From Odiellus spinosus (lineage: Eukaryota; Arthropoda; Arachnida; Opiliones; Phalangiidae): a stretch of DNA of 64,000 bases. The translations under genes and the position numbers were made by a program. Location of the stretch: positions 278,402 to 342,401 of the forward strand of contig CAWUCO010000001.1 in NCBI GenBank assembly GCA_963920705.1, written 5' to 3'. The notes under the pieces were generated by a model. That model did no database searches, had not been told where the DNA came from, and saw only the letters and a program-made list of their open reading frames with translations. Shown here piece after piece: positions 47,201 through 57,213 of this stretch (within the stretch, counting starts at the first letter, position 1; each line of letters opens with the position of its first letter).

Positions 47201-49927
47201 AGTTAGATAAAGAGTTTTTTTAAGGGTGCGAAGCAACCTCTTTTTTGTATAATTTCTGTCCTTTTTTCTCCAAAAATATACACCTTTTCCACATTTCACT
47301 ATTTTGCTTTATAGGTTTATTGAACCTTAATTCTTACTAATGCTGAATAAAAATTAAAGCGTTTAATTGAGGCTTCAATCTATTCGTAATTGAGACCCTG
47401 GTACGAATCTCGAAAGGCAGAGATTAACTAACCTAACCTTACCTAAGTTGAAAAACAGGGATGGGCTGGTTCAATTGATTAACTAACCTAAACTAATCTT
47501 ACCTAAAATACTACAAGAGGAACGGGTTAGCCCGAGTTATAGGGATTACCTAGTTCGAGGGATGGGCTATTTCCAGGGTTTAATTAACCTAATTTAACCT
47601 TAAAGATTACTTGATGGAATGGGTAGCCCGAGGGATTAACTAGTTGGAACGATGGGCTAATTCGAGGAATTAACTAACCTAACCTAGCCTTACCTAAAAT
47701 ATTACAAATAGCCCGAGCTGAGGATTAACTAGTTGGAATTATTGGCTAATTAGAGGGATTAACTAACCTAACCTCACCTTAAAGATTACCAGATGGACGG
47801 GGGAGGTCGAGGGATTAACTAACCTAGCCTTACCTAAAATATTACAAGAGGGACAGGCTAGACCGAGCTAAAGATTAAATTTATAATATTGAATCGCATC
47901 GACAAAAAATGAGGATGGAAAGCGAAACAATTCTTTAAAGCAGCATGAGAACATAATTCTGGAGACCAGAAGTATAGGGCCGTTTATTTAACTCGCCGAC
48001 CTCAATTTCCGTTTCGTATATCCACAAGTAAATCATCCCCAAGTCTACAAGACGACATACTACGGGTTACAATGATGAAGGTCAGATTTCCTCAGTCAAT
48101 GATTCCACCCTAAGTATTCCAAATTTCTACAGAAGAGCGGTATGGCCCAGTATTGCTGGTAGAGTAAATCAAACTTGAACTCGCGATGCCCCGGCGAGAG
48201 CCTCTTTCGTTTCGCGAGAGAGAGGGGAAAGCCGAGATTCTTAGTTACATTTCCTACCCCCCCTTAACGATTCTACAGACGACGCGCGAAGTCGCGAACG
48301 AACTTCAACGAAGGCAAAATAATTAGCACCGCCTACTTAGTTCCTATCTTAACCGTTAGAGGGGGCAATTTCGACTTCTGTTTCTCGGCCGTTTTACAAT
48401 TTTGAGATTTTTCCTCTCTCCCCGCGTGAAAGTTGTGACGACACAACTCTCAGACCTTCAGTTCATTCGTTATATGCCCGGTTGTAGACTTGAAGCATGA
48501 TTTACCTGTGGTATATCCTATTTAACATTCTAAATCTTTATTTTTTATTATAATTAAGTTAGACGTGCTTTAGATACAGACTTCAATAATTGGCCAACTA
48601 CTTAATAGCAACGTTATTACGTAGTTGTAATGACGAAGCTATTGGATCTAAAGTACATCCTAGTCCCAAAACTCAAGTATTTTAAAAAATAAAGTAGAGA
48701 TTGAGAACGTTAAACTATAAATTTCAGGTGTAATCGAGCACTTGGCAGGATATGAAGTCCAACTCGAGTGATATTTAATCCCTAGAACTCTCATTGTGAA
48801 ATGTGTTTACAGTGACTTACTATATTATATTGGCCACATTTCTAAGGCGATTTACATTCAATTGCCTCTACCCAAAAAGATCGTGAGAAATGAGTCTCTT
48901 ATCACCGAAATATAGGTGAGAAACGATTGCCTAAACAATCGAAGACGTCACCATTGCACAAACGAGAGGGCTCGCCACAATTTTATACGCTAACGTAAAC
49001 CACGCATTGGTACAGTGCATCTGTGAGTACTGAATCTGCAAATCTCGTTTATATAGGCCGAGAAGAGATATATTATTAAAGTTAAAAAATCAAATGATAA
49101 GAAAATCATGCCAACTTTTTAATTACGGTGAATTAGGGTGAATATAATGGGATACTCATGATATGACATAATAGTCAAAATTAGACGGCTGAAGAGGGCT
49201 ACCCTAGTAAAAGAACCCAATAAATGCAATTTTCCGTTAACGATAAAAAATGCCATTAAAAAAAACTTATCAACTGTTTAATAAAATCAATTTTTGTTTA
49301 TCAATTTAAAGCCAATTAATAAAGCTCGGCTAGTTATATGTTTTACCCTTTTCGTCACCCATACAGGCATCTGTCTCTCTATTAACTCGAATTCGATGGA
49401 TATTCATTATCGTTCTACTGTTTAAAAAATAAAATTTTGTTTACCATTTTGAAGCAATTAATAAAGCTCGGCTAAGCTTATGATTTCACCCTTTTGTAAC
49501 CCATTCAGGCACCTTTCTTTCTATTAACTCGAATTCGATGGATATTCCTTATCATTCTACTGTTTAAGAAATAAAATTTTTGTTTATCATTTTGAAGCAA
49601 TTAGTAAAGCTCGGCTAAGCTTAAGATTTCACCCTTTTGTAACCCATTCAGGCACCTTACTTTCTATTACTTCATATACTTAATCAACATTTCATTATTG
49701 AAATCTGTGTTTAACTAGAGATACTCTTGTACCTGATCGAAATCTTATCAAATTTTTTCAAAAGTACCTTTGTCTGTATTAATTCGAATTCAGTGGACGG
49801 TGGGATGAGGGAAACGACGACAATTTCAGTTATCAAGCGCCGCGGGTCCATTGGAAAAGACATTACGGTTTCTGATGAAATTCGAGTTTAGATAAAGGTA
49901 TAAACACGAACGTGTTTATCCTAATAA
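44297..49927. repeat. Giant near-perfect palindrome, ~5.6 kb with 6-nt centre
   Basis: The outer ends TTAGGATAAACACGTTCGTG are inverted at about 49927, and each end is itself a hairpin (GGATAAACAC/GTGTTTATCC). The centre is at 46942-46947 (ATTTAG) between CTTTAATGTATATATA...ATTAGTC arms. The central 1.4 kb is almost perfectly inverted; outer parts differ by scattered changes. The arms contain tandem pieces (GGGTTACAAAAGGGTGAAAT at 44575 and 44715), many TAACCTAACC tracts and repeats also seen at 5.4-6 kb. The right arm alone has a 488-bp insertion. No gene. It could be a foldback transposon or a genomic inverted duplication. Confidence 0.9.
48023..48510. mobile_element. 488-bp TIR element inside the right palindrome arm
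   Basis: Begins CACAAGTAAATCATCCCCAA and ends with the inverted form TTGAAGCATGATTTACCTGTG (last 20 used). The TIR is about 28 bp and the target duplication GTATATC is at 48016-48022 and 48511-48517. The left palindrome arm at about 45870 is the empty site. Complete copy of the family at 14329. Confidence 0.92.
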
Positions 49928-50241
49928 TGAAAGATTGATAAGATATATGAAGTAATAGAGAGAAAGGTGGCTGAATGGGTTACGAAAAGGTTAAAACATA
50001 AAACATAAATAGAAACGACGTAAGATCTAAAGCTGAGGCTGATTGATACAAAATGTTAGAAATGATAGTCGAGAAAACTCTCCTTGAACAGAAGTACAGA
50101 AGGTTTCCCGTGTTTAAAAAACAACAATTTTGAATAAAAAGTGGATATCCGATGTTGAAAAAAAAATAGGCTTCAGTTTCTCCGCTATAAAACCAAGAAA
50201 CATTTCCGATAATTTTCATAAGCAAAAGTAGCCGTGTTCAG

Positions 50242-50938
50242 TGAACTTCGTTAGCAGACCAGGAGACGAGGCGAAACCAGATCAGACGAAAGAACGCTAT
50301 AATAACTTTAGTGAGATAATCAACCAGCGCAGAATGTCATCACCATTTGAAGTCAACAGAGCAAGGACACGGCTTTCATTTATCACAAGAAAGAGACGAC
50401 CTGGCTACGAAGAATTGACACATGCAAGCAGTGAGTATTTTCGGACTCGACTTATGAGATACCAACAGTCAGTAAAAGTTCGACAGTTCTTCATAAGCCT
50501 CGTTATTCTAAACATAAAAGGAGCTATTCAAGTATAAATATTAACGGTATGGAAGTTATTCTACATTCAGTCTTTTAGATTTTTTTTTTGTCATAGGAGT
50601 GGAAACTAACGTCTTGTCAGCCGGTTTGGAAAATAACCTCTCGACCAGATCCATCCTTGGATTCTTCCAATGACTGGGATCTCTCGTATGATGAAATATC
50701 AGTAATGGTCGTCAAACAAGAACTTCAGACGATAACTGTACCGAAAGAAATTGCCGATCATCTACCGACAATGGGTTATGAATGGAGCATTCAGCCTATA
50801 ATATTTTCTGGTATGTCCAAGAGGAACTTGCTACCATATCTTCGACGTTTTAATTCCTTGTCTTCCTTGCCATCCCAGACTAAATCCTTCGTCTTTATCA
50901 AAGATAATCACACAGTACAGCCTATGCTCAAGTGTTAA
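50242..50938 (+). CDS. Unrecognised protein, last two exons (~190 aa C-terminal part)
   Basis: Exon 1 is 50242-50471 and exon 2 is 50597-50938, with a 125-bp GT-AG intron in phase 0 (donor CAGTCA|GTAAAA, acceptor after a T-rich tract TTTTTGTCATAG). An AATAAA at 50980-50985 sits 40 bp past the stop. The upstream edge is an acceptor-like TTCAG at 50237-50241, with an in-frame TAG just before it, so earlier exons must exist. A short open piece at 50053-50133 (MLEMIVEKTLLEQKY) might be one but does not join in phase. Exon 1 is basic (RARTRLSFITRKRRPGYEEL) and exon 2 mixed (SYDEISVMVVKQELQTITVP). I recognise no family or domain. It lies directly outside the giant palindrome. It could be a host gene fragment or part of a transposon. 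Confidence 0.5.
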
Positions 50939-50987
50939 CTTATATTACAAGAATTTGTATTTTACATATTTACTTTGAAAATAAACA

Positions 50988-51130
50988 GTTCATTTGGTGT
51001 GTCTATTAAGAAGTCTACGCCATGCCGCATATAATTATAGTTAACGCAGGACATATCATTTGGTGTGTCTATTAAAAAGTCTACGACCTGCCGCATATAA
51101 TTATGAGAAATGCAGCACACTCTTTTGCAT
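50988..51130 (+). repeat. Two-copy direct repeat after the poly(A) signal
   Basis: CATTTGGTGTGTCTATTAA at about 50991 and 51058 each start a ~67-bp unit containing AGTCTACG and TGCCGCATATAATTAT. Noncoding. Confidence 0.7.
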
Positions 51131-53100
51131 TTTCTGAATCCTTGAGGTTAAAGCAAAATACTTATACTTCGTAACGTGGATGGGAAATAAAGAAATGTTA
51201 ATCAATGTGAATCTTCTACTCTTCCAATACTCTACATTACTTTTCATCTTTTATTTTAGGTAGGGTTAGGTTAGATTATGTTACCTTAACGTCGGGGAGG
51301 TTATATTTTGGTTTCCCAACTTGTTTAACTTTACTAATATATCTCTTCTCGGCCTGTATAAATGAGATTTACAGATTCGGTATTCATAGATGCGCTGATC
51401 CAATGGGTGGTTTACGTTTCCGTGTATAATTGTTGCGAACCCTCCCGCTTGCGCGATGGTGTCGTCTTCGATTGTGTCGGCAATCGTCTCTCGCCTTTAT
51501 TTCGTTGATAGGAGGCCTCTTTCTCACGATCTGTTGGGTAGAGTACTCGAATAAACCGAGGCGATTGAATTTAAATCACATTACTTAGAAATGTGGCTAA
51601 TTTAATTTATGTCTTTTAAAAACATTACACAATGAAAAGTCTAGGGATTGACTTCAATTTGGGCTATTTGGTTTCCGCAAGTGACATCTTTTCTTTCCTA
51701 ATTAAATTAAGTTAAATCCGTCATTGATTTCACTTATGCATTTCATTTCTCAACATTAAAACTAAAACCTTTGATTATTAAGTGGAACTGAAGTGAACTG
51801 ATCCCAATAGCGCCTGTAAATCCCTTAACATTTCACTGAATAACAACAATGCGTAAGGGGAAGTATCTCGACTGGACGCCGGCGAAGGTTTCCACCCTGT
51901 ATAGAGCGGAAAGCGTTAAGACTGCCTTGCGCATCTTGTTTTATTTTAAAGAACTCTCTTCATATTGGAGTTTAATAATTTATTACTTGATTCGTCCAAT
52001 GAATGACTATAAATCCAGTTTTAAAGTCTACAAACATCACTTTTAGGTCCTATACCACATGGTAATAGTGATTTAAAATACACTATGTTCCATCTGGGTG
52101 AAATCAGTGGCGCCATGTATCACATCTATCCGTATGGGTTTTATCCAATCCCCCCGTTTTTGAGCCGAGATATATGGCTTAATATGTACCCCCCCGGATA
52201 TTTATATAGTATAAAATTTGTGAAAAAACTAGATTTTTCCTAATTTTCATAATTTTATTTCCTAATGAAGGAAAGAGATGTTTTTAACGAGACGTATCTC
52301 ATTCGAAAGAGGAGTTTAATTAGAATAATTAAGAATTATTTAAAAAAACTTTGACCGTTTTTGAGCCGAGATATACGGTTTTTCATCCACCCCCTTGATA
52401 AATATACAGTGCATGTGAAAAAGCTAGTTTGAATTTTGAAGCTTTATTTGCGTCATCAATGCGCCATCTATTGTGAAGTGGTTACGTAAAATTTTGTTAA
52501 CTTTAGTTGAAATGCTTTTTTTACAAAGCATTTATAGTTAAAATATTAAAAATAATGAATATTATGATAAATGATTTCAGTTACCCCTAATTTTAACGTT
52601 TTTACCGTAAAATTCGTCGAAAACTAAACCTTGATAGGTAGGTATGAAAATGGTTTTAGGCCATATCTCGAGTCGCGAGTCTGGCAGAATCTGGGATATT
52701 TTTTGGACGGTTGATATGGCCGAATGAACGACCGATTCTGCCAAATTGACACCACAAATTTGACCACCGTCAATCTGCCAGAATACGCCCTAATAAAGCG
52801 TATCGTCGCTGGGTGGATTATTCCACCAGATCCGCGACGGACAATATAGCTATAACCAATTTCAGACTAAGGTAGAAACGAACGGATTTATTCATTTTAA
52901 GCTGAATAACTAGACGGTATATGAAAAAAAAAACTAATTAAAACGAAAAAAATATTAATAATTGCTATACGTGTGTAAATGCGTTTCGTTTTAAATATAA
53001 CTTTTTAACAGATAATCAATTGTGGCGCCCACGTTCATCAAAACGGAATTTTTACAGGGAAATTAATCAATTTAGAAAGTGAACAATAAGGGGTTATGGA
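51130..53100. other. No gene recognised; diverged repeats
   Basis: 51297-51330 matches the tail of the THAP gene region (TTTTGGTTTCCCAACTTGTT). 51340-51660 is a third copy of the CTCTTCTCGGCCT...TATAAA...GAGATTT repeat of the palindrome arms. GTTTTTGAGCCGAGATATA occurs at 52158 and 52359. The 65-aa frame at 51849 lacks support. Confidence 0.5.
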
Positions 53101-53103
53101 TTA

Positions 53104-54770
53104 TATCTCCGCTCACACACATAGGAACTTTCTGAAATTAAAACATATTGTAGAGTATTTAATTATCTATCCAATGGTACTAGCGTCATATCTGGGCCCT
53201 AAGCCGTTTTGGAGTTATTAATAATAATTCACATGGAAAAAAATCTCTACTCAAAAATTCCTACAGAAAATTGTTAGGGGGGTTGGCTTTTTGGTTAATA
53301 TCTCCGCTCACACACATAGGAACCTTCTGAAATTAAAACATATTGTAGAGTATTTAATTATCTATCCAATGGTACTAGCGTCATATCTGGGCCCTAAGCC
53401 GTTTTGGAGTTATTAAATAATTCACATAGAAAAAAATCTCTACTCAAAAATACCTACAGAAAATTGTTAGGGGGTTGGCATTTTGGTTAATATCTCCGCT
53501 CACACATATAGGAACCTTCTGAAATTAAAACGTATTGTAGAGTATTTAATTATCTATCCAATGGTACTAGCGCCATATCTGGGCCCTAAGCCGTTTTGGA
53601 GTTATTAAATAATTCACATAGAAAAAAATCTCTACTCAAAAATTCCTACAGAAAATTGTTAGGGGGGTTGGCTTCTTGGTTAATATCTCCGCTCACACAC
53701 ATAGGAACCTTCTGAAATTAAAACGTATTGTAGAGTATTTAATTATCTATCCAATGGTACTAGCGTCATATCTGGGCCCTAAGCCGTTTTGGAGTTATTA
53801 AATAATTCACATAGAAAAAAATCTCTACTCAAAAATTCCTACAGAAAATTGTTAGGGGGGTTGGCTTTTTGGTAAATATCTCCGCTCACACACATAGGAA
53901 TCTTCTGAAATTAAAACATATTGTAGAGTATTTAATTATCTATCCAATGGTACTAGCGTCATATCTGGGCCCTAAGCCGTTTTGGAGTAATTAATATTGA
54001 TTCACATAGAGAAATATCTCTTCTCAAAAATACCTACAGAAAATTGTTAGGGGGTTGGCATTTTGGTTAATATCTCCGCTCACACACATAGGAACCTTCT
54101 GAAATTAAAACGTATTGTAGAGTATTTAATTATCTATCCAATGGTACTAGCGTCATATCTGGGCCCTAAGCCGTTTTGGAGTTATTAAATAATTCACATA
54201 GAAAAAAATCTCTACTCAAAAATTCCTACAGAAAATTGTTAGGGGGGTTGGCTTTTTGGTTAATATCTCCGCTCACACACATAGGAACCTTCTGAAATTA
54301 AAACGTATTGTAGAGTAATTAATTATCTATCCAATGGTACTAGCGTCATTTCTGGGCCCTAAGCCGTTTTGGAGTTATTAAATAATTCACATAGAAAAAA
54401 ATCTCTACTCAAAAATTCCTACAGAAAATTGTTAGGGGGGTTGGCTTTTTGGTAAATATCTCCGCTCACACACATAGGAATCTTCTGAAATTAAAACATA
54501 TTGTAGAGTATTTAATTATCTATCCACTGGTAATAGTGTCATATCTGGGCCCTAAGCCGTTTTGGAGTTATTAATAATAATTCACATAGAAAAAAATCTC
54601 AACTAAAAAATTCCTACAGAAAATTGTTAGGGGGGTTGGCATTTTGGTTAATATCTCCGCTCACACACATAGGAACCTTCTAAAATTGTAACATATTGTA
54701 GAGTATTTAATTATCTATCCAATGGTGTTAGCGTCATATCTGGGCCCTAAGCCGTTTTTAAGTAATTAAT
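53104..54770. repeat. Satellite array, ~193-bp unit, nine copies
   Basis: TATCTCCGCTCACACACATA starts units at 53104, 53299, 53491, 53684, 53877, 54071, 54264, 54457 and 54652 (spacing 192-195 bp). The units are highly similar and include ATATCTGGGCCCTAAGCCGT and GAAAATTGTTAGGGG. The last copy is truncated near 54765. No open frame persists. The period is close to nucleosome spacing. Confidence 0.95.
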
Positions 54771-55111
54771 GTTAATTTAAATATTAACATTCTTAAATTA
54801 AAATATTCATTGAACTTTTCTAGATTTTTATATAGCGTCAAACTAATTGGTTTCCCCCTTTTCGTATTTAAACATGGTACTCACAGCTCTCGCCACGTGA
54901 AGGCTAGTTTGACGCGCTTGGACTAAATCCTTAAGAGAGCCGCTAGGGAGCCTGATTGTTTATATTTTGTTGGCACTTGGTCAGACTCCCTAGGGACGAT
55001 TGGTTAACTAAGAACCTTAAAGTTATATATATACTGCTATGAAATATCTACATTTCAGACCTTAGTACAATTTGCAGAATTTTTAAAGAAGTATAAATAT
55101 ATTCCTTATCG
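54771..55111. other. Spacer between satellite and minisatellite with short inverted repeats
   Basis: GCGTCAAACTA (54835) pairs with TAGTTTGACGC (54903). GCTAGGGAGCCTGA (54943) pairs imperfectly with TCAGACTCCCTAGG (54982). These may be the downstream end of the transposon at 55.8-61.6 kb, but no matching partner was found beyond 61.6 kb. Confidence 0.4.
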
Positions 55112-55770
55112 TCCTTGAGCAAACGAGGCTCACTCCTTGGACAGAGCAAACGAGTTTCACTCCTTGGACAGAGCAAACGAGGCTCACTTCTTGGACAGAG
55201 CAAACGAGGCTCACTTCTTGGACAGAGCAAACGAGGCTCACTTCTTGGACAGAGCAAACGAGGCTCACTTCTTGGACAGAGCAAACGAGGCTCACTTCTT
55301 GGACAGAGCAAACGAGGCTCACTTCTTGGACAGAGCAAACGAGGCTCACTTCTTGGACAGAGCAAACGAGGCTCACTTCTTGGACAGAGCAAACGAGGCT
55401 CACTCCTTGGACAGAGCAAACGAGGCTCACTTCTTGGACAGAGCAAACGAGGCTCACTTCTTGGACAGAGCAAACGAGGCTCACTTCTTGGACAGAGCAA
55501 ACGAGGCTCACTTCTTGGACAGAGCAAACGAGGCTCACTTCTGGGACAGAGCAAACGAGGCTCACTTCTGGGACAGAGCAGAGGCTCACTTCTCGGACAG
55601 AGCAAACGAGGCTCACTTCTCGGACAGAGCAAACGAGGCTCACTTCTGGGACAGAGCAGAGGCTCACTTCTGGGACAGAGCAGAGGCTCACTTCTGGGAC
55701 AGAGCAGAGGCTCACTTCTGGGACAGAGCAGAGGCTCACTTCTGGGACAGAGCAGAGGCTCACTTCTTGG
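55112..55770. repeat. 27-bp minisatellite (24-bp variant at one end), ~25 units
   Basis: The unit GAGGCTCACTTCTTGGACAG plus AGCAAAC is 27 bp. Toward 55580-55770 many units are 24 bp, having lost AAC. Period multiples of three and the absence of stops leave several frames open on both strands (194-275 aa). These are artefacts of the repeat and are not accepted as genes. The unit resembles the last codons of the adjacent Ulp1 frame. Confidence 0.95.
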
Positions 55771-55778
55771 ATTTTCGG

Positions 55779-57213
55779 CTAAATTTCATTCAAGAGCAAA
55801 CAAGGCTCGCTTATTGGATTCAGGTTTTTATAAACTTCATAAAAATTCATTTTTTTTATCTCTTGTTCATAAATATTTCTACAAAGCAGGATGTCCTTTT
55901 TGGCTAATTCATGACCTGGATATCCCAAAGCAATCCATTTAGCGTACAAGCATGTTATAGGCCCACAGTCATAACCATTGTCTTGCTTTGGAAAATTATC
56001 TGTAGATCTTTCTATTTCCCAGCTTGGCTCTCTATCTTTACGATTAAGATTAAAGCCCTCGATAATGTTGACAATCGTTCTCAGATGTTTACCATCGTAC
56101 TTTCCCTTATACTTATGAATTGGTTGTTCTTCAGTGTTAGAGTCCCAAGTAGAATCATAAACAGTTATTTGAAAGATTTCCTTGACACCCGTTAAGTTTC
56201 GCTTAACGGTGAACATAAAAAAGTGACCTTCTCTAGCCATGACAATGAAAGATAATTTGGAACGTTGGATATTTTCATACGCTTTTTCAATCCATCTGGA
56301 ACTAGATTTTAACTCTAAACACCTAAGAACGTGTGAATAGAAATGTATGTCCTGGAATGAAAGTTCAGGACATCGGTTTACTAGCATTTCGAAATAGCCT
56401 CTAATCATGTTATCGTGAAACCATTCTTTATTCTTAATGATATTATATTCTCGTAACCCTAATTGATATCCTCCATCAGGTTTACTTTTTTCAGGGCACA
56501 AATTATCATCAGATGATAAAATATCCACAATTATTTCATCTTCAACTTCGTTAATGCTCACATCTTGAAAAGGGGACTCAGAAACTGGATCTTCACATAA
56601 GAAATCTATTTTTTTCTTCTTTATTTTTCCTAAATCGTCGTTTGACCGGGGTTTGTTCAAGGTTCTCTTTTTGGTTTGTGACGCTTGTGGTGTTTCCGGA
56701 CTTCCTCCAGTTTTCTTTTCGTATCGACGAACAAGGGATGACCCTGGACTTCGTTGATATACGCCTCTAGATCTTTCAGAAGCATCTTTCTTCACTCGAG
56801 GTCTAGTTTTCTTAAATGTATCCTTTATTTCCTTAATTTCATCGTACATCCTTTTGCGTCTGATTTGATTTGGGAGAGGCGTAGATGAGTTTATCAAAGC
56901 ACGCAAATACTGTTGTTTGTTGTACGTTTCAAGCTTTTGTACAACTAAGTCAGCGCGGAGTAAGAACTCTCGGGGAAGGCAAAGCTCTTTCAGAAGTTTG
57001 TGGTATCCTTCAACGTGACCTTGGGTATACACCGGGTGATCAATGTAGTTAACTAAGCCCTTCTTAAATTTATCTCTTGGTCTGTAAGCCTCGGGTATTG
57101 GTTTCGAGTTTTGTTCAAAGTGCCTGGAAAGATCTCCGGAAAGCAACCTGGTCCACAACGGTAAAGTAGGAAAATAATTCTTCTGCATGTATGCCAATAA
57201 ATCTGGTCCAATA
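55779..57213 (-). CDS. Transposon C-terminal segment: DDE glutamate region plus Ulp1/C48 protease
   Basis: Open frame of 472 codons; the first in-frame ATG gives MQKNYFPTLPLWTRLL, but the protein probably continues from the preceding frame. Its first ~100 residues complete the transposase: LPLWTRLLSGDL, then QGHVEGYHKLLKELCL, whose Glu fits the third catalytic residue. A basic, Ser/Lys-rich linker with a bipartite-type nuclear signal follows. From about residue 240 comes a C48/Ulp1 fold: WFHDNMIRGYFEML, HFFMFTVKR (His region), YDSTWD (Asp region) and PKQDNGYDCGP with the catalytic Cys. Ulp1 proteases cleave SUMO-like modifiers. It ends ISEPCLLLNEI just before the minisatellite. The upstream join needs a one-base shift near 57207. 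Confidence 0.85.

Noticed and set aside
44297-49927. Assembly hairpin artefact
   Set aside because: A one-arm transposon insertion with target duplication and scattered arm differences argue for true genomic sequence, though read support should still be checked.
49980-50225. 81-aa minus-strand frame
   Set aside because: Hydrophobic by composition only, in AT-rich DNA, opposite to the likely plus-strand gene, with no homology visible.
55112-55770. CRISPR-like array
   Set aside because: Repeats are contiguous with no spacers, and the window is eukaryotic.
55115-55942. Plus-strand 275-aa and 256-aa frames and minus-strand 226-aa and 194-aa frames
   Set aside because: All cover the 27-bp minisatellite. 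A stop-free unit whose length is a multiple of three leaves several frames open at once.
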